A stretch of 64,000 bases of DNA, taken from Flavobacterium saccharophilum (GTDB lineage: Bacteria; Bacteroidota; Bacteroidia; Flavobacteriales; Flavobacteriaceae). The notes under the pieces are model-generated. The model was not told the DNA's origin, did not search any database, and worked only from the letters and a program-made list of their open reading frames with translations. The translations under genes were made by a program, and so were the position numbers. The DNA lies in contig NZ_FRBY01000004.1 in the NCBI RefSeq assembly GCF_900142735.1, forward strand, positions 496,001 to 560,000. The letters are read 5' to 3'. Positions 1-9,187 of the stretch are shown here, in pieces (within the stretch, counting starts at the first letter, position 1; the number at the start of each line of letters is the position of its first letter).

Positions 1-1
1 A

Positions 2-1684
2 TATCCAAAATTAACTGAAGTTGGCGCGTGGAGAGTCGATCAGGAGAATTTATCCTGGAATGCAAGACTAACCACAAATCCAGACGAAAAAGGAACTTAT
101 GGTGGATTTCTAACTCAGGATGAATTAAAAGAAATCGTAAAATATGCGGCATCCAAAAATGTCGAAATTATTCCAGAAATCGAAATGCCGGCGCACGTAA
201 GCAGTGCTATCGCAGCATATCCGGAACTGGCTTGTTTTGATCAGCGTATTGGAGTTCCGTCAGGAGGTTTATGGCCCATTACAGATATTTATTGTGCAGG
301 AAAAGAAACAACATTTGAGTTCCTTCAGAATGTAATCGATGAAGTGGTTACCATTTTTCCTTCAAAATACATTCATATTGGAGGTGATGAAGCAACTAAA
401 ACCAATTGGGATAAATGTCCGAATTGTCAAAAAAGAATGCAGGAGAACGGTTTAAAAAACAGCCATGAACTGCAGAGTTATTTTGTAAAAAGAATGGAGA
501 AATACATCAATTCTAAAGGCAAAAAGCTAATTGGCTGGGATGAAATATTAGAAGGAGGATTAGCTCCGGAAGCAACTGTAATGAGCTGGAGAGGTACTAA
601 AGGAGGTGTTGAAGCAGCAGAGCAGGGTCATGATGTTATTATGACACCGGAATCACCTTGTTATTTCAATTTTTACCAGGGACCTCAAAATGAAGAACCT
701 TTGGCTTTTGACGCTTATAATCCATTAAATAAAGTATACGAGTTTGATCCTGTTGTTTCGACTATGACACCAGATCAGGCAAAGCATGTGTTAGGTGGGC
801 AAGCGAATTTATGGGCAGAATTTCTTTCGACGCCAAGTGCTTCAGAATATATGATTTTTCCAAGACTGGCTGCTTTGTCTGAGACTTTATGGAGTCCGAA
901 AGAAAGCCGTAACTGGAATGATTTTACCACAAGATTAGCGTCATTATTACAGCGCTATAATTATTTGGGAATCAATTATGCAAAAAGCGCTTATTTGGTA
1001 ACGGCTTCTTCAACTGCGGATTTAGCTCAAAAACAGATTAATGTTACATTGAAAAATGAATTTCCAAATCCGGACATTCGTTATGTTTTGGGTAATAAAC
1101 CATTGGACCAACAAGCTTTAAAATATACAAATCCAATTCCGTTTACGGAAACAACGATTCTAAAAGCATCCTTGTTTCAAAACGATAAACCAGTTGGAAA
1201 AACGTTTACCGATACAATAGTATTTCACAAAGGAGTAGGACATAAAGTAAGTTACCTAACGCCATACAATAGCAATTACAAAGGCGACGGACCTTTTGGA
1301 ATGGTAAATACAATTCGCGGTTCTAAAAACTTTCATGATGGTCAATGGCAGGCATGGTTAGTAAATGATATGGAAATTGTGGTTGATCTTGAACAACAAC
1401 AAACTGCACAGCAAATAACTGTTGGAACTTTAGAAAGTCAGGGAGCAGGAATAAATTTTCCGGTACAAGTAAAAGTCTTAGTTTCAAACGATAGCATCAA
1501 TTACAAAGAAGTAGGAAAGGTCAATCGTACGTATGCATCAAATCCTGTATCGGAATTGAAAGATTTTATAATTACTTTTGACAAGCAAAATACAAGATTT
1601 ATAAAGATCATAGCAGTTAACTTAAGAAAGAGTCCAAAAGGAGACAGTTCCTGGTTATTTGTAGATGAAATTTTAGTCAATTAA
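2..1684 (+). CDS. GH20 beta-N-acetylhexosaminidase, 5' end outside the window
   Basis: The frame is open from base 2, so the true start lies upstream. The visible part covers the second half of a GH20 barrel: EIEMPAH near the left edge, the catalytic Asp-Glu pair in IHIGGDEA (about bases 375-394), then WDEILEGG and MSWRG substrate-site motifs. It aligns closely by eye with the complete GH20 at 55451. After the barrel it carries a long extension: a linker domain, then a region resembling an F5/8 type C (discoidin) carbohydrate-binding module ending in LFVDEILVN. The 55451 paralogue lacks this tail. GH20 enzymes release terminal beta-GlcNAc/GalNAc; here GlcNAc from N-glycan antennae is the likely substrate. 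A GH92 follows 30 bases downstream, so the two are probably co-transcribed. Family assignment is firm; exact linkage is inferred. Confidence 0.93.
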   Translation, partial: YPKLTEVGAWRVDQENLSWNARLTTNPDEKGTYGGFLTQDELKEIVKYAASKNVEIIPEIEMPAHVSSAIAAYPELACFDQRIGVPSGGLWPITDIYCAGKETTFEFLQNVIDEVVTIFPSKYIHIGGDEATKTNWDKCPNCQKRMQENGLKNSHELQSYFVKRMEKYINSKGKKLIGWDEILEGGLAPEATVMSWRGTKGGVEAAEQGHDVIMTPESPCYFNFYQGPQNEEPLAFDAYNPLNKVYEFDPVVSTMTPDQAKHVLGGQANLWAEFLSTPSASEYMIFPRLAALSETLWSPKESRNWNDFTTRLASLLQRYNYLGINYAKSAYLVTASSTADLAQKQINVTLKNEFPNPDIRYVLGNKPLDQQALKYTNPIPFTETTILKASLFQNDKPVGKTFTDTIVFHKGVGHKVSYLTPYNSNYKGDGPFGMVNTIRGSKNFHDGQWQAWLVNDMEIVVDLEQQQTAQQITVGTLESQGAGINFPVQVKVLVSNDSINYKEVGKVNRTYASNPVSELKDFIITFDKQNTRFIKIIAVNLRKSPKGDSSWLFVDEILVN

Positions 1685-1714
1685 AATAGCTGAAGTAATA
1701 ATAGCTAAAAAGAA

Positions 1715-3949
1715 ATGAGAAATACAACAATCCAGACAGCATGCTTTTTTTGCATGCTGTTTTTTAGCATAAACACATTTGGACAAGAGCCAGTAGATTT
1801 TGTAAATCCATTGATCGGAACTTCAAATTATGGTGCCGCTTTTCCTGGGCCAATTGCGCCAAGAGGAATGGCTAGTATTAGTCCGTTTAATGTGGCGGGG
1901 CCTCAAAATCGACCTTTAGAAAAAGACAGTCAGTGGCTGTCTAATCCGTACGTAAATGAAAACACTTTTCTGACCGGATTTAGTCAGGTAAATTTAAGCG
2001 GTGTAGGCTGTCCCGATTTAGGTGTGTTGTTGTTAATGCCAACGACTGGAGCGGTTGAAACGAATCATTTAAAATATGGTTCTACTTATTCTAAAGAAGT
2101 TGCCAAAACGGGTTACTACAGCGTAGATATTGATAAATATAAAATTAAAGGGGAGTTTACAGCTTCGAAAAGAGTAGGAGTAAGCAAGTTCACTTTCCCG
2201 AAAGGAAAATCTAATATTTTATTGAATTTAGGTTTAGGATTGACAAATGAAGAAGGTGCCATGTTAAAAGTGGTTTCATCAACAGAAATTGAAGGAATGC
2301 GTACTGTTGGGTCGTTTTGTTATAATAGCCCAGAAGATGCTTATCCGGTTTATTTTGTAGCTAAATTTTCAAAACCGGCAAATCACTTTGGAGTTTGGAA
2401 AAAAACACCAAAATACGAAGGTACAGAAGCACAATGGATGGGGTACAATGGTAAAACGCGAATGATGAAAAATACCATTAAAACGGTTGTTGGAGATAGC
2501 ATCGGAACTTATTTTTCTTACGAATTCGATAAAAAAGAAACGGTTGAAGTTAAAATCGGGGTTTCTTATGTAAGTATTGAAAATGCGCGTGAAAATTTAG
2601 AAAGAGAAACCGGTGGTAAATCATTTGATGCTGTTTATAAGGAAACATATGATGAATGGAACAAAGAGCTTTCTAAAATTTTAGTCGAAGGTGGTTCTTA
2701 TCAGGATAAAGTTATTTTTTATACCGCATTGTACCATACTTTAATTCATCCTAACACTTTAAACGATATTAATGGAGAATATCCTCAAATAAAACGTACC
2801 AAGATTGGAAGAACCACAGACACACGTTACACGGTATTTTCTTTGTGGGATACCTATCGAAACATGCATCCGTTAACCTCTCTGGTTTATCCTAAGCAAC
2901 AATCTGATATGATTAAAAGCATGTTAGAAATGTATGATGAAAACGGCTGGCTGCCCAAATGGGAATTAAATTCAACCGAAACATTTACCATGGTTGGAGA
3001 TCCGGCCAGTATCGTTATCGTAGACGCTTGTTTAAGAGGTATTCAGGATTTTGATATTTACAAAGCCTATCATGCGATGTTGAAAGGTGCAGACCAATTT
3101 GAAGAGAATCCTTTGCGCCCGGGCCTTAAAGAATACTTGGACAAAGGATATTTATCAACCAATTATCCTGGACCGGTTTCTACAACGCTAGAATATAATA
3201 CTTCAGACTATGCGATTTCACTTTTAGCGAAAGCGTTGGGTGAAAAAGAAGATTACAAACGTTTTACAAAACGTTCGTTATCCTACCGAAAATTATATGA
3301 CAAAGATTTAAAATTGCTTCGACCAAGAACGGCTACAGACAATTGGTACGAACCTTTTGATCCTATAGCAGGAGCTAATTTTCAGGCCAATGTTGGGTTC
3401 ATCGAAGGGAACGCGTGGCAATATGCTTTTATGGTGCCACATGATATCAGAGGATTGATAAAATTAATGGGAGGTGATAAACCTTTCTCTGATCAATTGC
3501 AAAAAGTTTTTGATATCAAACAATTTGATATGGCAAACGAGCCGGATATTGCTTATCCTTATTTATTCAATTATGTAAAAGGTGAGGAGTGGAAGAGTCA
3601 GGAAATGGTGCATAAATTAGTGAGAGAGCATTTCAAAAATGAACCAAAAGGATTGCCTGGAAATGACGATACAGGAACGATGTCTGCATGGTTGGTGTAT
3701 TCAATGATGGGATTCTATCCAATATCACCGGGAGATCCTATTTACACGCTCACAACGCCAATGTTTGATAAAATAACAATTCAATTAGATCCAAGATATT
3801 ACAAGAAAGAAAATATTGTAATTCAGCGTGAAATTAATAGTGACGGAAAAATCAAAGAAATTCAGTTAAATGGAAAAACCCTGAATAGCTTCTTTATTTC
3901 ACATGATGATTTTGTAAACGGAACAACGCTGAAAGTAATTCAGGAATAA
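1715..3949 (+). CDS. GH92 exo-alpha-mannosidase (first of three)
   Basis: This 744-residue protein begins with a Sec signal peptide ending near TFGQEP. The mature protein opens with VDFVNPLIGTSN, the usual GH92 N-terminal motif. Conserved family motifs are intact: LWDTYRNMHP, EGNAWQY followed by VPHD (around residues 563-575), ANEPDIAYPYLFNY, and GNDDTGTMSAW (around residue 648). GH92 enzymes are calcium-dependent inverting alpha-mannosidases acting on alpha-1,2, 1,3, 1,4 or 1,6 links of N-glycans or mannans. It follows the GH20 by 30 bases. Of the three GH92s here, this one has the NEPD version of the active-site region, while the 46807 enzyme has GNEPSHH, so their linkage preferences probably differ. 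That difference is seen; the linkage is inference. Confidence 0.93.
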   Translation: MRNTTIQTACFFCMLFFSINTFGQEPVDFVNPLIGTSNYGAAFPGPIAPRGMASISPFNVAGPQNRPLEKDSQWLSNPYVNENTFLTGFSQVNLSGVGCPDLGVLLLMPTTGAVETNHLKYGSTYSKEVAKTGYYSVDIDKYKIKGEFTASKRVGVSKFTFPKGKSNILLNLGLGLTNEEGAMLKVVSSTEIEGMRTVGSFCYNSPEDAYPVYFVAKFSKPANHFGVWKKTPKYEGTEAQWMGYNGKTRMMKNTIKTVVGDSIGTYFSYEFDKKETVEVKIGVSYVSIENARENLERETGGKSFDAVYKETYDEWNKELSKILVEGGSYQDKVIFYTALYHTLIHPNTLNDINGEYPQIKRTKIGRTTDTRYTVFSLWDTYRNMHPLTSLVYPKQQSDMIKSMLEMYDENGWLPKWELNSTETFTMVGDPASIVIVDACLRGIQDFDIYKAYHAMLKGADQFEENPLRPGLKEYLDKGYLSTNYPGPVSTTLEYNTSDYAISLLAKALGEKEDYKRFTKRSLSYRKLYDKDLKLLRPRTATDNWYEPFDPIAGANFQANVGFIEGNAWQYAFMVPHDIRGLIKLMGGDKPFSDQLQKVFDIKQFDMANEPDIAYPYLFNYVKGEEWKSQEMVHKLVREHFKNEPKGLPGNDDTGTMSAWLVYSMMGFYPISPGDPIYTLTTPMFDKITIQLDPRYYKKENIVIQREINSDGKIKEIQLNGKTLNSFFISHDDFVNGTTLKVIQE

Positions 3950-4023
3950 TATATTTCTATATTTGTTTTCTCGTTCGTATTAGCGATGGAAAAGGGCTGT
4001 AATAATGTTTTAAAAATCAGGTT

Positions 4024-4314
4024 ATGAGCTACGAAAATGTCAGAGAAGAATTTATTAGAGATGCAGAAGAATACATAAACGCAAAGCGAAAACCGTTCGA
4101 AAAATTGTCAGGTACCGAATTGGATCTTGCAAAGTATCAATATCTGGAAAACTTTCAAGACTATATTAACTTTCTTAATTTTCGAATAATTGCCAGACTT
4201 GATGAAAATTTGATATCTTTTAAAAACCTCGAAGAAGCAACTGCTTTTCAGGATTTTTTGAAGCCGACATTTGAAGTAGTTGCAAGAAAGTATACAGAAG
4301 GATTGATGGATTAA
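4024..4314 (+). CDS. Small hypothetical protein, 96 residues
   Basis: I do not recognise this protein. It is highly charged, rich in Glu, Lys, Phe and Tyr, with no signal peptide, no cysteines and no membrane segment, so it is probably a cytosolic, mainly helical protein. It starts 74 bases after the GH92 and is followed by a strong bidirectional terminator, so it would be the last gene of the GH20-GH92 transcript. It is the only short cytosolic orphan in the left block. The ATG is preceded by AT-rich sequence without a clear ribosome binding site, normal in this phylum. Coding potential is plausible from composition and placement, but no homology supports it. Confidence 0.55.
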   Translation: MSYENVREEFIRDAEEYINAKRKPFEKLSGTELDLAKYQYLENFQDYINFLNFRIIARLDENLISFKNLEEATAFQDFLKPTFEVVARKYTEGLMD

Positions 4315-4360
4315 TAGCACGCAACTTTTGTAGCGGAATAAAAGTCTCTTAATAAACATG

Positions 4361-4404
4361 ATACAAAAAAGTCCATTCGATGCGTCGAATGGACTTTTTT
4401 GTAT
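4361..4404. terminator. Bidirectional rho-independent terminator
   Basis: A perfect 20-bp inverted repeat (arms 4361-4380 and 4385-4404) surrounds the tetraloop TGCG. Each arm has an A or T run, so the hairpin can terminate transcripts from both sides: the plus-strand GH20-GH92-orphan unit and the minus-strand GH29 unit. A second 9-bp hairpin (4406-4414 with 4419-4427) sits next to it, just after the GH29 stop. Confidence 0.9.
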
Positions 4405-4431
4405 TGTTTACTTTCGTAAAAGTAAACTGAA

Positions 4432-6555
4432 TTATTTTGTTTTTATACCAATTTCAGCGATAGAAATATATCTTCCGTCTACACTGGTTTTTCCAATAAA
4501 CTTAATATATCTGGCTTTCGCCGATGTTTTTAAAGTGATGTTTTGCTCCACCGGATTACTTTTGATATTAGCAAATTCACCTTCCGCAACGGTTTTCCAG
4601 TTTATACCGTCTGTGCTTATTTCCCATTGGTAATTTTTTACAATTCCACCCGTTCCGTTATGACGTGGCAAATACGATAAAGTTGTGAATTCCATTTCCT
4701 GCCCCATGTCAATAACGATAAATTGTGGTAAAGGTGTTAAGGATGTATTATCAGCGGTACTCCAGAAAGTTTCGGCATTTTCATCAATAGCGTTTAATGC
4801 TGATTCTTTTTCCTCATTTTCAAAAGAGACCGTAACTATTTTCCAGTCTTTTTTATAAATATTAAAGGATTGAGTGGCAGTTTCACCAGATTTCATATCT
4901 GTTCCAAAAGATTTAGCCTTGATAGTACCAGAGGTTAAAAATGGAAATGGGCTTGCATAAATTGGAGATTGTGCAGTAGGTTCCGTTCCATCAATGGTGT
5001 AACGAATCTGGTTTACACTTGTCTCAGTAGTGATCCAAACATTCCCGTCTTTGTCTCTTTTAATTTTTGGAAGAGGCAATAGTTCTGGCTCTCTAAAAAC
5101 ACCAATATCACTTAAAGCAATACAAACAGGAGATTCTTTAATAGTAATTCTCAATTTTGTAGTTGTGATATAATTTGATAAACGTACTAATCGGTTGGCA
5201 CCAATACTCGTCGCTTCGCCTACTTTTTTCCAAATTCCACCAATAAAAGCGTCAATTTCCACTTTTTCAATACGCTGACCTAATTTGATATTTTCTCTTA
5301 AACGAATGATATTAAACGTTTGTTCTTTATGCCATTCTAAAGTTAGGATTGCTTTTTTTACTTCATCACTGGTTGCCCAATACGAATAACGATCGTTATC
5401 AGTAAGGTTTTTGGTTCCGTAAAAGATCTGATTTTCACCGCGAACTTCAGAAGCCGTAATCACAGCCGCCTGTGCCAAATTATCAGCAAATAATTTCTTT
5501 AGAAAAGCACCAAAATCTTTCAAACTCTTAACATCATTTTGATGTAACAGACCATCTGTATTGGGTGCAATTCCAATATCCATACCAGCACCTCTTCCAA
5601 CGGATTTCAGGTAAATTTCGAATAATTCCGTAACTGATTTTACATTGTTGTCTTCATTGGCATGATAAAACCAGCCATTTCTAAGCGGTACATCACATTC
5701 AGCCGGTTTCCAGTATTTACCGTTTCGTGTTCCGCCCTGAGCTTTATCAGAATCAGTTTCTCCGGGAACAGCTACTGTTTTGCCTGCAATTGGTTCCGGA
5801 GTAAAAGTTGCCCATGAAGTTTCATTGGCAAAACCTCTTTCATTTCCAACCCAGCGCACATCGCCATTATCAGCAAAAATAACCGCTCCGGGTTGTAATT
5901 CACGGGATATGCCCCATGTTTTATCCCAGCCGTAATACGTTGCTCTGTCAATGTTTCTTTTTTCGTTTTTACCGCCATAATATCCGTCTCCGCCATTGGC
6001 GCCATCAAACCAGGTAATGAATAGATTGCCATAATTCGTGTACAATTCTCTCAACTGATTACGGTATTTTTCAACATACTCAGGTTTTCCATAATCTTCA
6101 TTATTTCGATCCCAAGGCGAGCAATAAAGGCCAAATTTCATTCCGGCTTTACGTGCTGCAACTTCAAACTCTTTCACCATATCGCCTTTTCCATCACGAA
6201 AAGGGCTTGCACTAATGTTGTAAGCTGTTGTTTTTGTTGGCCATAAACAAAATCCATCGTGGTGTTTGGCAACAAAAATGACGCCTTTAAAACCGCCATC
6301 TTTAGCTGCATTCACAATCTGACTCGCATCAAATTTTGTTGGATTAAAGATCTTAGGATCTGCATCGCCATATCCCCATTCTTTATTCTGAAAGGTCGTT
6401 GGAGTAAAATGTACCAAAACGTATTGTTCCAATTCCTGCCAACGCAATTGTGGTTCTGTTGGCAATGCTCCATAAGGAGCTGGTGGGCCAATTTTCTGCG
6501 CCGTCATTGACAAAAAGGCAAAACAAGCGATGAAAGTTACTACTAGTTTTTTCAT
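4432..6555 (-). CDS. GH29 alpha-L-fucosidase, subfamily B-like, with C-terminal binding modules
   Basis: The likely start is the ATG at 6555, which opens a signal peptide (MKKLVVTFIA, ending SMTAQ); an upstream TTG at 6570 is less likely. The GH29 barrel covers residues about 35-340, with KHHDGFCLWP and the nucleophile motif TWFDG (Asp184). The SPWDRN motif and overall pattern resemble GH29-B enzymes, which usually cleave alpha-1,3/1,4-fucose when a neighbouring galactose is present. The C-terminal half holds a discoidin-like region, a chitobiase C-terminal-type segment (about 500-550, IRYTIDGTEP) and a second F5/8 type C module (about 590-705). At about 707 residues it is much longer than the other three GH29s here. 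Its stop is followed by a strong terminator, so it closes the minus-strand group. Confidence 0.92.
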   Translation of the reverse strand: MKKLVVTFIACFAFLSMTAQKIGPPAPYGALPTEPQLRWQELEQYVLVHFTPTTFQNKEWGYGDADPKIFNPTKFDASQIVNAAKDGGFKGVIFVAKHHDGFCLWPTKTTAYNISASPFRDGKGDMVKEFEVAARKAGMKFGLYCSPWDRNNEDYGKPEYVEKYRNQLRELYTNYGNLFITWFDGANGGDGYYGGKNEKRNIDRATYYGWDKTWGISRELQPGAVIFADNGDVRWVGNERGFANETSWATFTPEPIAGKTVAVPGETDSDKAQGGTRNGKYWKPAECDVPLRNGWFYHANEDNNVKSVTELFEIYLKSVGRGAGMDIGIAPNTDGLLHQNDVKSLKDFGAFLKKLFADNLAQAAVITASEVRGENQIFYGTKNLTDNDRYSYWATSDEVKKAILTLEWHKEQTFNIIRLRENIKLGQRIEKVEIDAFIGGIWKKVGEATSIGANRLVRLSNYITTTKLRITIKESPVCIALSDIGVFREPELLPLPKIKRDKDGNVWITTETSVNQIRYTIDGTEPTAQSPIYASPFPFLTSGTIKAKSFGTDMKSGETATQSFNIYKKDWKIVTVSFENEEKESALNAIDENAETFWSTADNTSLTPLPQFIVIDMGQEMEFTTLSYLPRHNGTGGIVKNYQWEISTDGINWKTVAEGEFANIKSNPVEQNITLKTSAKARYIKFIGKTSVDGRYISIAEIGIKTK

Positions 6556-6570
6556 TTGATCTTGTATCAA

Positions 6571-8019
6571 TTATTGCGTTACTTTAATTACCACCGCTTC
6601 CTGATTGGCTAATAAAGTTCTTAATTCTTTTGGGATTGTCACAACGATTCCGCCATCGACTTTTTTACTGGTCAATTTCTGTTTGTTGTTTAGCAAAGAA
6701 GCTTTTAAACTGCCTTTATTATCTGTTTTGATAGTAATTTCCGCAGGTAATTCTTTTTCGTCTTTTGCAGGCATGTAAATTCCGTAAATTGACTTTCCTT
6801 TCTGCGTATAACCCACTTTTCCGTCTAAGTAAGGCGCAACAGGTTTAGTATCATAAATAGCTTCACCATTTACTGATAACCATTTTCCAACGTTAGCTAA
6901 AGTTGCTTCAATTTTAGGATCAAATTCTCCTTTAGCATCCGGACCAACACCTAATAATAGATTTCCGCCTTTTACTACAATACTCGTCATCAATTGAATT
7001 ACTTCTTTTGAAGATTTATAATGGTCGTTTGGCACCCATCCCCAGGCTCCTCCCAGGGTAATACAACTTTCCCAAGGCACACTTAATGGTTTCTCAGGTG
7101 TTTTTTGCTCCGGTGTTAGATAGTTCTCATATTCACTCGGAACCCAGCGGTCTACAACCAACATTCCAGGCTGTTTTTTACGGGCCGTTTCTGAAACTAA
7201 TTTCATATTGATATCCATATCATACGGATATTTACAAAACTCTTCTACTTTTTTATTGATGGTTGATAACGGACGAACCCAACATCCGTCAAGCCAAAGA
7301 ATATCCACTTTTCCGTAATTGGTAGTCAATTCGTTCAACTGATTTTGAGTGTATTGTACATAATTTTGCCATCTTTCCGGAAATTTTTTGATATCGTAAG
7401 TTGGGTTTCTGTCTTTTGGAGGGTAATACGACCACCAGAAATTTTCTGTTGTCCAGTCTGGTTTTGAGAAATAAACACCAACAGCCAAACCTTCTTTTCT
7501 TGAAGCATCCAATACGTCTTTTAATACATCTGCTTTTGGATTTTTGGCATATGGCAATTCTGGATTCGTGATTTTAAAATCGGTATATTTTGAATCATAC
7601 ATGCAAAATCCGTCATGATGTTTCGAGGTGAAAATCATATATTTTGCTCCGGCATTTTTGAACATTTTAGCCCATTTTTCAGAGTTTAAATTCGTCGGGT
7701 TTAATTTGAATTTGGTATTTCTATAATCCGTTGCATATTTGTAATAATCGTCGTATCCATCTCGGGTTACCCAATCTTCCGGAGCTAATCCCCATGATTC
7801 TACGATTCCCAGCTGCGAATAAAGTCCCATATGGATTAAAACGCCAAATTTGTAGCCCTGCCATTTGTCCAGATTAGCTTTCACTAAAGGATCTTTTGTC
7901 ATAACGTAGCCTTCTTCTTCGGTTTTGTCAGCTTTCATGCTGAAGTCACCCTGTGCATGCAGCGAAAGGGCACTGGCACAGACAAATGCCGTATATAATG
8001 ATTTGAATTTATTTTTCAT
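6571..8019 (-). CDS. GH29 alpha-L-fucosidase, single domain
   Basis: This 482-residue protein has a Sec signal peptide ending near LSLHAQ. The GH29 barrel shows KFGVLIHMGLYS, TSKHHDGF and the nucleophile motif ILWLDG (Asp244), followed by GGNLLLGVGPDAKG near residue 355. A short beta-sandwich domain ends the protein. It belongs to the larger exo-alpha-fucosidase group and lacks the binding modules of the downstream GH29. Its stop lies 15 bases before the ATG of that gene, so they are almost certainly co-transcribed. The glycosylasparaginase starts 31 bases upstream. The context points to fucose removal from N-glycans or GlcNAc-Asn remnants; linkage cannot be read from the sequence. Confidence 0.93.
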   Translation of the reverse strand: MKNKFKSLYTAFVCASALSLHAQGDFSMKADKTEEEGYVMTKDPLVKANLDKWQGYKFGVLIHMGLYSQLGIVESWGLAPEDWVTRDGYDDYYKYATDYRNTKFKLNPTNLNSEKWAKMFKNAGAKYMIFTSKHHDGFCMYDSKYTDFKITNPELPYAKNPKADVLKDVLDASRKEGLAVGVYFSKPDWTTENFWWSYYPPKDRNPTYDIKKFPERWQNYVQYTQNQLNELTTNYGKVDILWLDGCWVRPLSTINKKVEEFCKYPYDMDINMKLVSETARKKQPGMLVVDRWVPSEYENYLTPEQKTPEKPLSVPWESCITLGGAWGWVPNDHYKSSKEVIQLMTSIVVKGGNLLLGVGPDAKGEFDPKIEATLANVGKWLSVNGEAIYDTKPVAPYLDGKVGYTQKGKSIYGIYMPAKDEKELPAEITIKTDNKGSLKASLLNNKQKLTSKKVDGGIVVTIPKELRTLLANQEAVVIKVTQ

Positions 8020-8049
8020 TTTATGGTTTTTTGGTAAGTAGTTATTGTA

Positions 8050-9057
8050 TTACTTTAAGTAAAACTCTGGATTAATCAATTTGTTCCCGGTGTCATCATA
8101 AACAGCGTAGTTAAATCCACTCTGAACACAATACGAACCGTAATCGCCTTTTTTGTTCAGGGCAATAAATCCAACCTGAATATCTTTTAAATCTTTGTTT
8201 CTGTTTTTCATCAGTTTCACGACTCTCAAAACAGCTTCCTCACAAGCTTTTTGTGGAGATTTCCCCTGACGCATCAATTCAACAACCAAATGACTTCCTG
8301 AAATTCTGATTACTTCTTCACCATGGCCCGTTGCAGTTGCAGCACCAATTTCGTTATCAACATAAAGACCCGCACCAATAATTGGAGAATCTCCTAAACG
8401 ACCGTGCATTTTAAATGCCATTCCGCTTGTTGTACACGCTCCTGAAAGATTTCCATCGGCATCCAAAGCAATCATTCCGATAGTATCGTGATTTTCAATA
8501 TTAGCAATTGGTTTGTACTCCGAAGTTTTTAACCATTCTTTCCATTCTCTTTCAGAATCCGGAACCAATAAATTTTCTTTTGGAAAACCTTGTGCCAATG
8601 CAAATTGAAGCGCTCCGTCACCAACCAGCATTACGTGTGGTGTTTTTTCCATAACAGCGCGTGCCACAGAAATAGGATGTTTAATAAATTCCAAACAACC
8701 TACAGAACCAATATTAGACATTTCGTCCATGATACAGGCGTCTAAGGTTACGCGGCCGTCTCTGTCGGGTCTTCCTCCATAACCAACACTTCTTTCTGTT
8801 GGATCACCTTCGGGAATTTTTACTCCTGCTTCTACAGCATCAAGGGCGCGTCCTCCTTTTTTCAATACTTCCCAGGCTGCCTCATTGGCTTTCAAACCAA
8901 AATTCCAGGTAGAAAGTACGATAGGTTTTCTTATTTTTCCATCAGAAAGATTATTATTAGGCTCTTCATTCTCTTCTGGTTTCCCAGTGAAAGAACTTAG
9001 TGCTACAGCAGCCGAAGCCATTGCAGCTGTTTTTAGAAAATTTCTACGATTGTTCAT
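8050..9057 (-). CDS. N4-(beta-N-acetylglucosaminyl)-L-asparaginase (glycosylasparaginase)
   Basis: This is an N-terminal nucleophile hydrolase of the aspartylglucosaminidase family. It cleaves the GlcNAc-Asn bond once the peptide has been degraded, giving GlcNAc and aspartate. The precursor is expected to self-cleave before the Thr in NHDTIGM (Thr192). Other family marks are RKPIVLSTWNFG, GGRPDRDGRVTLDACIMD and GDSPIIGAG. The 335-residue length fits. The N-terminus (MNNRRNFLKTAA) has a twin-arginine pattern followed by a hydrophobic stretch, so Tat export is likely, unlike the Sec signals of the glycosidases. The well-studied bacterial homologue comes from Elizabethkingia (Flavobacterium) meningosepticum. 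Its place beside two fucosidases supports a role in N-glycan turnover. Confidence 0.93.
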   Translation of the reverse strand: MNNRRNFLKTAAMASAAVALSSFTGKPEENEEPNNNLSDGKIRKPIVLSTWNFGLKANEAAWEVLKKGGRALDAVEAGVKIPEGDPTERSVGYGGRPDRDGRVTLDACIMDEMSNIGSVGCLEFIKHPISVARAVMEKTPHVMLVGDGALQFALAQGFPKENLLVPDSEREWKEWLKTSEYKPIANIENHDTIGMIALDADGNLSGACTTSGMAFKMHGRLGDSPIIGAGLYVDNEIGAATATGHGEEVIRISGSHLVVELMRQGKSPQKACEEAVLRVVKLMKNRNKDLKDIQVGFIALNKKGDYGSYCVQSGFNYAVYDDTGNKLINPEFYLK

Positions 9058-9187
9058 ATTGCTAGTGTCTTTTTTTTGCTTTTGTTGTTAAAAATAAGTG
9101 TTTTTATTCAATTCCTAAATCGTATTAGTAAATAAATTTTGGCACTATTTTTTAATTCAAATATCGTGAATTTTAGTTTTTTATTTT

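Noticed and set aside
4358..4633. 91-codon plus-strand frame after the small orphan
   Set aside because: It starts inside the bidirectional terminator and runs antisense to the well-supported GH29 C-terminus.
9058..9187. Possible small RNA or promoter in the gap between glycosylasparaginase and the 818-residue hydrolase
   Set aside because: Only AT-rich sequence without a hairpin, operator or convincing promoter box was found.
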